Program-made: the position numbers and the translations under genes | Notes under the pieces: model-generated | The model's input: only the letters and a program-made list of their open reading frames with translations | Databases searched by the model: none | Told to the model about the DNA's origin: nothing | Part shown: positions 1 through 8,369 of the stretch, piece after piece | Position numbering within the stretch: the first letter of the stretch is position 1 | Layout of the letters: each line of letters begins with the position of its first letter | Assembly (NCBI RefSeq): GCF_949292005.1 | Contig: NZ_CASEXV010000051.1 | Span: 1-42,392 of the forward strand | DNA from: an uncultured Bifidobacterium sp. | GTDB taxonomy: Bacteria; Actinomycetota; Actinomycetes; Actinomycetales; Bifidobacteriaceae | Length of the DNA: 42,392 bases | Direction: 5' to 3'

Positions 1-391
1 CGGCGGAACGGTTGTTGTGCTTGGCGGCACCGGAAGAAACTTCGGAGCCGGATTCTCCGGAGGTCGAGCCTTCGTTCTCGATCTCGACATCAATAAGATC
101 AACCCTGGTGCCCTGAAAACGGATTCCCTTCGCCTCCAGCCACTGGATGACGAGGAATCGGAGCTGGTCCGGTCGCTGGTCGAGCGCCATCGGCAGGAGA
201 CCGGCTCGCGTTTCGCCGCGGATCTCCTTGAGGATTGGCATGCCTCCGCGCTGAGATTCACGTCCATCGCGCCACGGGCCTATCTCGCGATGTCGCAGGC
301 GATGGTCGTCGCGGAGAAGAACCATGTGGACTTTAACGCCCCTGGGGCGTGGGAGAACGTCTACGAGCAGGTCATGGAAGGAGCGCACTGA
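1..391 (+). CDS. gltB: Glutamate synthase large subunit, C-terminal fragment
   Basis: The reading frame is open from the window edge (first full codon at base 2) and ends at TGA 389-391, so only about 129 C-terminal residues are visible. They start inside the glycine-rich beta-helix (GXXGXXXG) domain that closes glutamate synthase alpha subunits, visible as GGTVVVLGGTGRNFGAGFSGG. A helical tail follows with a typical GltB ending (ARAYLAMSQAM-like). The full enzyme transfers the amide nitrogen of glutamine to 2-oxoglutarate, using electrons delivered by the small subunit. gltD starts one base after this stop, which supports the assignment and shows an operon. An in-frame ATG at 17 is internal and is not the start. 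Family assignment is secure; nothing can be said about the N-terminal amidotransferase domain. Confidence 0.93.
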   Translation, partial: GGTVVVLGGTGRNFGAGFSGGRAFVLDLDINKINPGALKTDSLRLQPLDDEESELVRSLVERHRQETGSRFAADLLEDWHASALRFTSIAPRAYLAMSQAMVVAEKNHVDFNAPGAWENVYEQVMEGAH

Positions 392-392
392 C

Positions 393-1928
393 ATGGGCGA
401 CCCACGAGGATTTCTAAAGGTCCGCACACGCCGTGAACTGGCCGAGCGTCCCGTCGAGGAGCGCATCAGGGACTGGTTCGATGTTCACGCGGAGGACGGC
501 CTCCAGCCATGGACGACGGAGCAGGCGGCACGCTGCATGGATTGCGGGACGCCGTTCTGCATGACGGGATGCCCTTTGGGGAACATCATTCCGGAGTTCA
601 ACGATCTCGTCCGCCAAGGCAAATGGGAGGACGCATACCACCGCCTGTCGATGACGAACAACTTCCCCGAGGTCACGGGGCGTATATGCCCCGCTCCATG
701 TGAGCAGGCCTGCGTTTTGGGAATACACCAGCCTCCGACCATGATCAAGCTTGATGAGCTGACCATCATCGATCAGGCTTGGGATCTCGATCTTGTCACG
801 CCGATGGCTCCCGAACGGTTAACCGACATGACCGTGGCCGTCGTTGGATCCGGCCCGTCCGGTATGGCCTGCGCCCAGCAACTCACACGCGCCGGACACA
901 CGGTGGTCGTCTATGAGCGGTCCGATGCCATCGGCGGTCTGATGCGCTATGGAATTCCCAATTTCAAGCTTGACAAGCATCTGCTCGACAAGCGGGTCGA
1001 ACAGATGGGGGCGGAGGGCACGCGTTTCGTCACCGGCGTGGAGATAGGAAAAGATCTCGGCTGGGAGGAGCTCCGCGACCGGTACGATGCCGTCGTCGTG
1101 GCCATCGGATCGACCGTTCCGCGTGACATGTCGATTCCGGGACGCGAACTTGACGGCATCCATTTCGCGATGGACTTCCTGCCGGACGCGACAAGGCGCA
1201 TATACGGCGTCAAGCCCGAGAAGAACATCACCGCGAAGGACAAGCATGTGGTCGTCATCGGCGGAGGCGACACGGGGTCCGACTGCTTGGGAACGTCGCT
1301 GCGACAGGGGGCGAAGGACGTCACCGTGCTGCAGATCATGTCGAAGGAGCCCGATTCGAGGCCGGACAACCAGCCGTGGCCCACTTATGCCCGCACCTAC
1401 CAGAAGACCTCCTCGATGGAGGAGGGCGGCACATACGTCTACGACACGGACTCCCTGAAATTCGTGGACGGCGATGAGGATGACGACCGTGTGACCGTGG
1501 AGGACTCCGCGACGACCGAGGGATTCATCGCGGATCGCGACGGCCATGTGACGGGATTGAAAATCGTCAATGTGGCACCGGGAGAGAACGGGCCATTCAC
1601 CAGGCAGGCAGGAACGGAACGGGTCATTCCCGCCGATCTCGTCCTCATCTCCGTGGGATTCCTCCACCCCGACACATCCACCCTTCTCGACCAACTTCCG
1701 GTCGAACTTGACGGCCGCGGCAACATCTCACGCGACACGGCCTTCGCCACCTCGCAGGATGGTGTTTTCGCCTGCGGCGACGCGGGACGGGGTCAGAGTC
1801 TGGTCGTGTGGGCCATCTCCGAGGGACGAAGCTGCGCGGCGGCGGTGGACCGCTATCTGACCGGCGGTACCGAGCTGCCCTCACCCATCACCACCACCCA
1901 GCGCCCGATGATGCTTCCGCGTCGGTGA
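393..1928 (+). CDS. gltD: Glutamate synthase small subunit (NADPH)
   Basis: This 511-residue protein is the FAD/Fe-S subunit that passes electrons from NADPH to the large subunit for glutamate synthesis. The N-terminus carries two cysteine clusters: CMDCGTPFCMTGC near residue 48 and CPAPCEQAC near 98, the usual 4Fe-4S ligands. An FAD dinucleotide fold follows (GSGPSG near 151), then an NADPH-binding fold (GGGDTG near 289) and a second FAD contact near the C-terminus (ACGDAGRGQSLVVWAISEG). I chose the ATG at 393 because GGAAGGAG (377-384) lies eight bases upstream and it sits one base after the gltB stop. A longer frame back to 324 would overlap gltB and has no ribosome site. Length and order gltB-gltD are standard. 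A weak hairpin (CGCCG 1929-1933 with CGGCG 1941-1945) follows the stop. Confidence 0.96.
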   Translation: MGDPRGFLKVRTRRELAERPVEERIRDWFDVHAEDGLQPWTTEQAARCMDCGTPFCMTGCPLGNIIPEFNDLVRQGKWEDAYHRLSMTNNFPEVTGRICPAPCEQACVLGIHQPPTMIKLDELTIIDQAWDLDLVTPMAPERLTDMTVAVVGSGPSGMACAQQLTRAGHTVVVYERSDAIGGLMRYGIPNFKLDKHLLDKRVEQMGAEGTRFVTGVEIGKDLGWEELRDRYDAVVVAIGSTVPRDMSIPGRELDGIHFAMDFLPDATRRIYGVKPEKNITAKDKHVVVIGGGDTGSDCLGTSLRQGAKDVTVLQIMSKEPDSRPDNQPWPTYARTYQKTSSMEEGGTYVYDTDSLKFVDGDEDDDRVTVEDSATTEGFIADRDGHVTGLKIVNVAPGENGPFTRQAGTERVIPADLVLISVGFLHPDTSTLLDQLPVELDGRGNISRDTAFATSQDGVFACGDAGRGQSLVVWAISEGRSCAAAVDRYLTGGTELPSPITTTQRPMMLPRR

Positions 1929-1983
1929 CGCCGTCCCTAGCGGCGACGCCTAGTATGGTCTCATCCAATGAAGGAGGAGGGTT

Positions 1984-2418
1984 ATGTCCAATCGTGAGGA
2001 AAGGCGGGCCCGCGCCCGCCAGGAGCGCCGTGGCAGATCCGCGCCCGCGTCGAGGCCGGTCGTGGCTCGGTCATCGCGAACGATGAACGAATACGACCTG
2101 CAGGAACGGTCCCGACGTCTGACGGAGGAATCCGGCGAGCCATGGACGCCATCCGGATCGACGGACGACGGCTCGGACCATAGCCATGCGACGGGCTCAT
2201 CCCGCCACTCGTTCCGATGGTGGATTCGCGTGGCCTGCTGGGCGCTTATAGCGCTTTCCGCGATCGCCTTCCTTGTGGCCATGTGGCTTCCCTCTCATCC
2301 GCTGTGGCTGATCATCGTCGTGTCGGTGGCATTCGCTCTGGGAGTCATGTCCCTGTTCTTCATCTCCCGCGATCCGTCCTCGAATCCGCGGCTTGACGAC
2401 AACGGGACGGCCGTGTGA
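1984..2418 (+). CDS. Small two-helix membrane protein of unknown function
   Basis: The gene encodes 144 residues. The first 75 or so are polar and rich in Arg, Glu and Ser (an RRARARQERRGRS segment near the start) with no recognisable domain. Two hydrophobic segments follow, about residues 80-100 (WWIRVACWALIALSAIAFLV) and 106-128, separated by a short WLPSHP turn, then a short polar tail. It is probably an inner-membrane protein with a long cytoplasmic N-terminal region. The ATG at 1984 has an excellent ribosome site (AAGGAGGAGG, 1971-1980). The gene ends one base before the next start, so it is probably cotranscribed with the ABC ATPase, and it may act with it; that is inference. I do not recognise a named family. 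Confidence 0.75.
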   Translation: MSNREERRARARQERRGRSAPASRPVVARSSRTMNEYDLQERSRRLTEESGEPWTPSGSTDDGSDHSHATGSSRHSFRWWIRVACWALIALSAIAFLVAMWLPSHPLWLIIVVSVAFALGVMSLFFISRDPSSNPRLDDNGTAV

Positions 2419-2419
2419 G

Positions 2420-3277
2420 ATGAATCCGACCACTCCGGCGCTGGAAATACGGGATGTGAATCTAAGACGCCAGGGACGCACCCTGATTTCGGACGTCAAC
2501 CTCACCGTCCAACAAGGGGAGAAGTGGATTCTTTTCGGTCCCAACGGAATCGGGAAATCCACGCTGGTGCGGATGATGAGCACCCGAGGGCATCCGACCG
2601 AGGGAACGGTCACGATTCTTGGAAACAGACTGGGCAAGGTCGACGTGTTCTCATACCGCAATCGGATCGGGCTGAGTTCCGCGGAGCTGTCGCGCGCCTT
2701 CCCTCCCGACGAGGATCCATTGGACGTCGTCCTCACGGCGTTGACCGCAACCACCGGACGATGGCGCGAGACGTTCACATCTGGGGATGTGTCGAAGGCC
2801 CGTGCTCTGCTGCGCCGCTTCGCCATCCCCTATGTCGAGGGGAAGCGCATGTACCGGCTTTCCGAAGGAGAACGCACGCGCGTCCTGGTGTGCCGGTCGC
2901 TTATGGCCGATCCGGATCTTCTCATATTGGACGAGCCGACGACAGGACTTGACCTCGGAGGACGGGAGATCGCCCTTCAAGCCCTCTCCCAGATAGGTAA
3001 GGAGGGCGGTTCCCGTGCGGTTGTCCTGGTGACGCACCGTCTTGAGGAGATTCCCGCCGGATTCGACAACATCGCCATTATGGGCCGAATCGGGAACGAT
3101 GGGACGGAAGACGTGAAGAACGGGTATACCAGCGGCGACCCCACTCCGGGAACGATTGTGTATGCCGGTGATCTCGAACATGGGCTGACATCGCAGAGGC
3201 TATCGCAGGTCTTCGGGCTTCCGCTGACCGTCACCCACACGCACGGACGATGGGCGGCCTACGCACATGAGCGATGA
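2420..3277 (+). CDS. ABC transporter-type ATPase without an adjacent classical permease
   Basis: A single nucleotide-binding domain of 285 residues. The Walker A motif is GPNGIGKS (residues 40-47), the signature is LSEGERTRV (about 147-155), Walker B is LLILDEPTTGLDLGG, and the switch histidine is in VLVTHR. The sequence resembles the ModF/YlmA-like stand-alone ATPases seen in many Gram-positive genomes. The C-terminal 40 residues are not a known substrate domain. I chose the ATG at 2420 because it follows the upstream stop by one base; a longer frame to 2393 would run into that gene. The stop overlaps trmI by 11 bases. No large permease is next to it. The upstream two-helix protein is the only membrane partner in sight, and I cannot name a substrate. 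Confidence 0.85.
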   Translation: MNPTTPALEIRDVNLRRQGRTLISDVNLTVQQGEKWILFGPNGIGKSTLVRMMSTRGHPTEGTVTILGNRLGKVDVFSYRNRIGLSSAELSRAFPPDEDPLDVVLTALTATTGRWRETFTSGDVSKARALLRRFAIPYVEGKRMYRLSEGERTRVLVCRSLMADPDLLILDEPTTGLDLGGREIALQALSQIGKEGGSRAVVLVTHRLEEIPAGFDNIAIMGRIGNDGTEDVKNGYTSGDPTPGTIVYAGDLEHGLTSQRLSQVFGLPLTVTHTHGRWAAYAHER

Positions 3278-4445
3278 GGAGAGCATGCATATCCAGACGT
3301 CCCGTGGTCCTCTGAGACCTGGCGAGAAGGTGCAGCTCACAGATCGGCGCGGACGGCGCTACACCGAGCAGCTTGTCCGTGGCGCAGTGACGCAGACTGA
3401 CCACGGCTTCATCCGCCATGACGACATCATCGGCATCGAGCCGGGGGGAGTTGTGACATCGGTGAGCGGGTCGCGCGTCCGCACCGCACGGGAGTCTGGG
3501 CAGTCCGGGGAGGCCGATGGATCGCCTTCGAAACCCTGGAAGGGGGCGCGCGACATCGGAGGCTGGCCCTACATGGTCATGAGGCCACGGGCGATCGACT
3601 ACATCCTGTCCATGCCCAGAGGCGCGCAGATCATGTACCCCAAGGACATCGCGCAGGTTCTCGCGGTGGGGGACATCCGCCCCGGCATGAGTGTGCTTGA
3701 ATCCGGTGTGGGCTCCGGAGCGATGAGTCTGGCGCTTGTGCAGGCCGTGGGCCCCTCGGGGTCCCTGGTGAGCGTGGAGGTCCGGCCTGATTTCGCAAAA
3801 GTCGCCCGGGCCAACGTGTCTCTTTTCCTCGGCTACCAGCCGTCGTGGTGGGATCTTCGTGTGGACGACTGCGATTCGGCCGCATTGTCCATGCCCGAGC
3901 ACCGCATCGACCGTGTCGTGCTTGACATGCTGGACCCGTGGAACCGTCTTGACCAGATCTGGAGGATCATGGCCTCAGGCGGAATTCTGGTGGCGTATGT
4001 GACCACCACATCTCAGATGTCGAGGATGGCCGAGGCCCTCCGGGGATCCGACCACTGGACGGAGCCGGAGATCGGCGAGACCTTGGCCCGCGGGTGGAAG
4101 GCGGATGGCCTGGCCGTGCGTCCCGAGCATGAGATGATCGGACACACGGGCTTCCTCATCGTGTCCCGAGCCATGTCTCCTGGAGTTGTTCCGCCGAGAC
4201 GCCACGAGAGGGCCGCGAAGGACACGTGTCGCGACATCGACTCCCTCACGCCTCAGGAGCGTCGCAGGGAGCTGGAGGAGCTGGAGCTCAGGGACATATC
4301 AGACCGTAAGCTCCGCAAGGTTCTGCGCGACCTCGACCGGCAGACCTCATATCTTGCATCCGAGTCCCGCCGCGACATCGACGGCTGCGACCACGGAAAC
4401 GCGAAACCGAAGGATGAGCATGAAGGAGACGGAGATGGGCGCTGA
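3267..4445 (+). CDS. trmI: tRNA (adenine-58-N1)-methyltransferase
   Basis: The enzyme uses S-adenosylmethionine to make 1-methyladenosine at position 58 in the T loop of tRNA. The 392-residue product has the TrmI N-terminal beta domain, then a Rossmann methyltransferase fold with the cofactor loop VLESGVGSGAMSLAL (about residues 150-165). The motif RVVLDMLDPWN (about 217-227) provides the catalytic Asp typical of this family. About 90 charged residues follow the catalytic core (a stretch near ERRRELEELELRD and a low-complexity end), longer than in compact homologues. The start may be ATG 3267, overlapping the upstream gene by 11 bases, or ATG 3285, which has GAGGAG just upstream but with tight spacing; the difference is six residues. 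It probably works as a homotetramer, as known for the family. Confidence 0.92.
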   Translation: MSDEESMHIQTSRGPLRPGEKVQLTDRRGRRYTEQLVRGAVTQTDHGFIRHDDIIGIEPGGVVTSVSGSRVRTARESGQSGEADGSPSKPWKGARDIGGWPYMVMRPRAIDYILSMPRGAQIMYPKDIAQVLAVGDIRPGMSVLESGVGSGAMSLALVQAVGPSGSLVSVEVRPDFAKVARANVSLFLGYQPSWWDLRVDDCDSAALSMPEHRIDRVVLDMLDPWNRLDQIWRIMASGGILVAYVTTTSQMSRMAEALRGSDHWTEPEIGETLARGWKADGLAVRPEHEMIGHTGFLIVSRAMSPGVVPPRRHERAAKDTCRDIDSLTPQERRRELEELELRDISDRKLRKVLRDLDRQTSYLASESRRDIDGCDHGNAKPKDEHEGDGDGR

Positions 4446-4992
4446 CATGTCGGTATTGGCCAAACGTTGGTCGCGGAAGGCTCATGTGCTAATCCTGATG
4501 CGTCACGCCAAGGCAGAATCCGGGGTCGATCTGCCTGACATCGACCGTCCGCTCACCGACAAGGGCCTCAAACAGGCGAAGCGAATGGCGAAAGGACTGG
4601 TCGCCGCGGATCTGGTGCCCGACCGCATAGCGTGCTCAGGTGCGGCGCGCGCCCGGCAGACGTTGGACCGCATGCTCGCGGTTCTTGGAGACCATCCCAA
4701 GGTCGACTACCGGAAAAGCCTCTATGATGGCGGGGTTCAGGCTGTGTTCGAAGAGCTCCGGCAGACGTCCGACGACACCCACGTTCTTCTTGTCCTGACG
4801 CACGAACCGACGGTTTCCGTCGCGGCGCAATGGCTGTCGTCATCCGATTCCGATGCCGGCGCGCTTTCCCTCGTGGGGCTGGGGATGCCGGTCGGCAGTG
4901 CGGCCATCCTCACCGCTGATGAGCCTTACAGCCGGTGGCAGGTGCGATCCGCGCGGCTGGAGGGAGTGGTAAGGCCCAAGGATCTGCGATGA
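4435..4992 (+). CDS. SixA-type histidine phosphatase (phosphoglycerate-mutase fold)
   Basis: A compact 185-residue histidine phosphatase. The catalytic motif is LMRHAKAE near residue 21, with the phosphohistidine nucleophile in RHA. The second conserved histidine is in LVLTHEPTV near residue 121, and the arginine in CSGAARARQT fits the phosphate pocket. The RHA (rather than RHG) motif and short length place it with SixA-like phosphatases, which remove phosphate from phosphohistidine proteins or small molecules. The substrate here is not known. The ATG at 4435 overlaps the trmI end and has AAGGAGA (4423-4429) at good spacing. ATG codons at 4414, 4420 and 4447 are alternatives. It appears to be the last gene of the unit that begins at 1984. 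Confidence 0.82.
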   Translation: MGADMSVLAKRWSRKAHVLILMRHAKAESGVDLPDIDRPLTDKGLKQAKRMAKGLVAADLVPDRIACSGAARARQTLDRMLAVLGDHPKVDYRKSLYDGGVQAVFEELRQTSDDTHVLLVLTHEPTVSVAAQWLSSSDSDAGALSLVGLGMPVGSAAILTADEPYSRWQVRSARLEGVVRPKDLR

Positions 4993-5170
4993 CGATTCGC
5001 GCCGGACGGACCATCATCTCCCGTCATGCGCAAGCACTGAAGACTTTCCCCGGCTCGCTATAAACTAACGTTATAACGACACCACAATGCATCTAATAAC
5101 TCTGCATAACCATTGTTGCTACCCTGTATAACGGTCACCTCACCATAACGACTACATCAAAGGACGTGCC
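4993..5170 (+). promoter_or_regulatory. metE upstream regulatory region with ATAAC repeats and palindromes
   Basis: This 178-base gap turns AT-rich from about 5057 onward, unlike its surroundings. It holds a perfect 10-base palindrome CGTTATAACG (5069-5078), overlapped by TAACGTTA (5066-5073). The pentamer ATAAC occurs on the plus strand at 5073, 5096, 5106, 5128 and 5145, with spacings of 23, 10, 22 and 17 bases. Three of the five extend to ATAACG. A possible -10 is TATAAA (5059-5064), with only a weak -35 (CTGAAG, 5037-5042). I see no SAM riboswitch, cobalamin riboswitch or T-box features. The likely role is transcriptional control of metEF by a methionine-related regulator; which regulator is unknown. 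Confidence 0.5.
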
Positions 5171-7477
5171 ATGCCATTGCTTACTTCCGTATCCGGATTC
5201 CCGCGCGTGGGCCGTGACCGCGAGCTCAAGAAGGCGATCGAGGGATATTGGCGAGGCGACCGGTCGCTGGATGAGATCCGAAAGACGGCGTCCGATCTTC
5301 GCCGGCGCCATTGGAAGCTGCAGGCCGACCAGGGAATCGACCTCATCCCCAGCAACGATTTCAGCTACTACGATCAGATGCTCGACACCGCGATCATGCT
5401 TAACGCCGTGCCGCAACGCTATCGTTCCCTATCCTTCGAGAATCCCGAGGACGCCCTGTTCGCCATCGGACGTGGCTATCAGGGCGAACGCGGCGATGTC
5501 ACCGCGCTCCCGATGAAGAAGTGGTTCACCACGAACTACCACTACATCGTCCCGGAGATCGACGAGGCGACGGACATACGGCTTGCGTCCACCAAGCCCT
5601 TCGACGAGTTTCTCGAGGCACGGTCCGCGGGGATCGACACGAAGCCCGTTCTCATCGGTCCCTACACCTTCCTCAAGCTCGCACGCGATCCCCGCGCGGA
5701 GGAGCTGGACATCGACCGTGGATTGATCAACGCGGTATCGGCAGTCTACGCAACCATCCTCACCCAGTTCTCCGAACTTGGCGCGTCGTGGGTCCAGATC
5801 GACGAGCCCTATCTGTCGATGGACAAGGAGCCGGGGGACGAATCGCTGTTCACTTCGCTGTACGCGCCGATCCTCGCGGCGGGACGCGGCGGCGTGAAGG
5901 TTCTTCTCAACACGTACTTCGGTCATGTCGCAGACATCTACGAAAGACTCACCCTTATGGGATTCGACGGGATCGGCCTTGATCTGGTCGAAGGCCGTCG
6001 CGGGACCCTCGAGGCCGTGCGCCGGTATGGGGTGCCCGAATCCACGACGCTTGTTGCCGGATTGGTCAATGGGCGCAACATCTGGCGCAATAACTACGCC
6101 GACAGCCTTGAAATCGTTGACGAGCTGCGCTCGATCACGCCGAATGTCGCCATATCCACGGCATGCTCGCTTCTCCATGTCCCCTACACCACGGAAGGCG
6201 AGGACGCTCTGGGGCAGGATGTTCTCAAGCATTTCGCCTTCGCCCAGGAGAAGATCGAAGAGCTTAATGAGATTTCCCGGATCGCAGACCTCGACAAAGC
6301 CGGGCGCGAGACCTCGAGGGAGATGTCGGCGAATCGGTCGCTTTTCGATGGCAGCAGGGTGTCTGCCGACCCGGATGTCGCGAAACGCATCGACTCGCTC
6401 ACTCCGGAGGATCTCGTCCGTCATCCCGCTCGCGCGGAACGCCAACGGGTCCAGCGCGAGGAGCTTGGCCTTCCCCTTCTGCCCACGACCACGATCGGCT
6501 CGTTCCCACAGACGCGCGAGGTGCGCTCGGAGAGGGCGAAGCTGCGCAAGGGCGAGATCGACCAGAAGACATACGACACCTTCATCCAGAACAAGATCGA
6601 CGACGTGATCGCGCGTCAGGAGTCGATTGGTCTGGACGTTCTCGTCCACGGCGAGTTCGAACGCAACGACATGGTCGAATACTTCGGCCAGAATCTCAAT
6701 GGATTCCTCTTCACCCGCAACGCCTGGGTCCAGTCCTACGGGACACGGTGCGTGAAGCCCCCCATCGTCTGGTCCGATGTGTCCCGCGCTCGTCCCATCA
6801 CCGTCAGGTGGAGCTCATACGCGCAAAGCCGCACATCCAAGATCGTCAAGGGCATGCTCACCGGGCCGGTGACCATACTCAACTGGTCATGGCCACGCGA
6901 GGACGTGTCGCATGAGGTTCAGACCAGGCAGCTCGCGCTTGCGATCCGCGACGAGGTGCTTGATCTCGAGAAGGCCGGCATACGCGTGATTCAGATCGAT
7001 GAGGCCGCCTTGAGGGAGAAGCTTCCTCTTCGGCGCAGCGACTGGCACCGGGAGTATCTGGACTGGGCCATTCCCGCCTTCCGACTGGTGCATTCGGGCG
7101 TTCGTCCCACCACCCAGATCCACACCCATATGTGCTATTCGGAGTTCAACGACATCATCCGCGACATCGACGATATGGACGCGGACGTGATCTCCTTCGA
7201 GGCGTCCCGCGGCGATCTTGTCGTGCTTGACGCTATTCATGACGCCCATTTCGAGACGGAGGTGGGACCAGGGGTCTACGACATCCACTCACCTCGGATT
7301 CCCGGAGTCGATGAGCTTGTCACTCGGATCCGCGAGATTCTCGAGAAGATCGACGCCGAGAAGGTGTGGATCAATCCGGACTGCGGCCTCAAAACCCGTG
7401 GCGAGGACGAGACATGGTCCAGTCTGGAGAACATGGTCGAGGCCGCGAGGATCGTGCGGTCCGAACTGGGGCGTTGA
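5171..7477 (+). CDS. metE: Cobalamin-independent methionine synthase
   Basis: The enzyme transfers the methyl group of 5-methyltetrahydropteroyl-polyglutamate to homocysteine, making methionine without vitamin B12. The 768-residue protein starts with the classical FPRVGRDRELKKA segment and has both MetE barrels. The C-terminal barrel keeps the zinc ligands His653 and Cys655 (THMCYS), Glu677 (ISFEASRG) and Cys738 (NPDCGLKTR), with the same internal spacing as the E. coli enzyme (641, 643, 665, 726). The joint between the barrels carries LPTTTIGSFPQT. The ATG at 5171 has AAAGGA upstream at six bases. The stop overlaps the metF start by one base (TGATG), so the two steps are translationally coupled. 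It is the first gene after an AT-rich control region. Confidence 0.97.
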   Translation: MPLLTSVSGFPRVGRDRELKKAIEGYWRGDRSLDEIRKTASDLRRRHWKLQADQGIDLIPSNDFSYYDQMLDTAIMLNAVPQRYRSLSFENPEDALFAIGRGYQGERGDVTALPMKKWFTTNYHYIVPEIDEATDIRLASTKPFDEFLEARSAGIDTKPVLIGPYTFLKLARDPRAEELDIDRGLINAVSAVYATILTQFSELGASWVQIDEPYLSMDKEPGDESLFTSLYAPILAAGRGGVKVLLNTYFGHVADIYERLTLMGFDGIGLDLVEGRRGTLEAVRRYGVPESTTLVAGLVNGRNIWRNNYADSLEIVDELRSITPNVAISTACSLLHVPYTTEGEDALGQDVLKHFAFAQEKIEELNEISRIADLDKAGRETSREMSANRSLFDGSRVSADPDVAKRIDSLTPEDLVRHPARAERQRVQREELGLPLLPTTTIGSFPQTREVRSERAKLRKGEIDQKTYDTFIQNKIDDVIARQESIGLDVLVHGEFERNDMVEYFGQNLNGFLFTRNAWVQSYGTRCVKPPIVWSDVSRARPITVRWSSYAQSRTSKIVKGMLTGPVTILNWSWPREDVSHEVQTRQLALAIRDEVLDLEKAGIRVIQIDEAALREKLPLRRSDWHREYLDWAIPAFRLVHSGVRPTTQIHTHMCYSEFNDIIRDIDDMDADVISFEASRGDLVVLDAIHDAHFETEVGPGVYDIHSPRIPGVDELVTRIREILEKIDAEKVWINPDCGLKTRGEDETWSSLENMVEAARIVRSELGR

Positions 7478-8325
7478 TGCACAATCCACGTTTCTCGCTT
7501 GAGGTCTTTCCTCCGCGACGCACCGGGCCCGTCACCACCATCTACGACACGTTGGATGGACTGGAGGGTCTGAGTCCTGATTTCATCTCCGTGACGTATG
7601 GCCACGGGTCGCAGGCCGACAGGTCTGCGACCGCACGCATCGCCGCGACGGTGGCGGGGGAATACCACATTCCGGTCGTCGCCCATCTGACATCCCTGTA
7701 CGCCGACGAGTCCAGCGTCGAGGAGACTCTCCGCGCCTTCGACAGGGCCGGGGTCAAGTCGGTGCTCGCGCTTCGCGGGGATCCGGTCGACGGGCTCGAA
7801 CCCACCGGTGTGTTCCCCCATGCGAGCGATCTCGCCGCGTACATCCACGGGCTCCGACCCGACATGATTCTTATGGGCGCCTGCTATCCGGAGTGCCACG
7901 CGGATTGCGCGTCCCTGGAGGAGGACGTGTCGAATCTGGCCATCAAGGTGGAGTCCGGGGTGAGCAGGCTGATCACCCAGCTGTTCTACGACAACGACGA
8001 CTTCTACCATTTCATGGATGTCTGCCGGGCGCACGGCATCGACGTTCCCGTGCACGCCGGAATCATGCCCATTATCAGCGAGAAGTCCGTTCGCGGCATG
8101 GCCCGACGCGGAGGATCGCACATCCCTGCGCGCGTGGAGGCTCTGCTGCGCAAGTGGGGGGACGATCCGGATTCTCTCAGAAGCGCGGGGATAGTCTATG
8201 CCTCCGAGCAGATCGCCGACCTCGTGGCCAACGGCGTTGATGGCGTCCATCTATACACCATGAACAGGCCGGCCACGACGCGTCGGATATGGAGGAACGT
8301 CTCCTCCCTTTTCTCCGTCGAATGA
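7477..8325 (+). CDS. metF: 5,10-methylenetetrahydrofolate reductase
   Basis: This flavoprotein reduces 5,10-methylene-THF to 5-methyl-THF, the methyl donor used by MetE next door. The 282-residue product is a single TIM barrel of normal length. It opens with FSLEVFPPR, which holds the conserved catalytic Glu, and has the folate/FAD loop VLALRGDPVDG near residue 95. LITQLFYDNDDFYHF and the HAGIMPI strand are also characteristic. The start ATG shares its first base with the last base of the metE stop, so the longer frame from 7366 is rejected. No separate ribosome site is needed for such re-initiation. Forty-three bases separate its stop from glnE, which seems to have its own promoter. Confidence 0.96.
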   Translation: MHNPRFSLEVFPPRRTGPVTTIYDTLDGLEGLSPDFISVTYGHGSQADRSATARIAATVAGEYHIPVVAHLTSLYADESSVEETLRAFDRAGVKSVLALRGDPVDGLEPTGVFPHASDLAAYIHGLRPDMILMGACYPECHADCASLEEDVSNLAIKVESGVSRLITQLFYDNDDFYHFMDVCRAHGIDVPVHAGIMPIISEKSVRGMARRGGSHIPARVEALLRKWGDDPDSLRSAGIVYASEQIADLVANGVDGVHLYTMNRPATTRRIWRNVSSLFSVE

Positions 8326-8354
8326 CCGGTCCGGCAACGGGAGCGCCCGCACGC

Positions 8355-8369
8355 GCTAGATTGTAATCA
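8355..8369 (+). promoter_or_regulatory. Putative leaderless promoter of glnE
   Basis: A TAGATT hexamer (8357-8362, form TANNNT) lies six bases before the glnE ATG, so transcription would begin at or next to the A of the start codon. There is no Shine-Dalgarno sequence before this ATG. TANNNT just upstream of ATG is the known signature of leaderless genes in Actinobacteria. No good -35 is visible, which is also usual for this class. Confidence 0.5.

Noticed and set aside
4993..5170. SAM or cobalamin riboswitch, or T-box, before metE
   Set aside because: The leader is too short and lacks their conserved cores, and there is no terminator/antiterminator pair.
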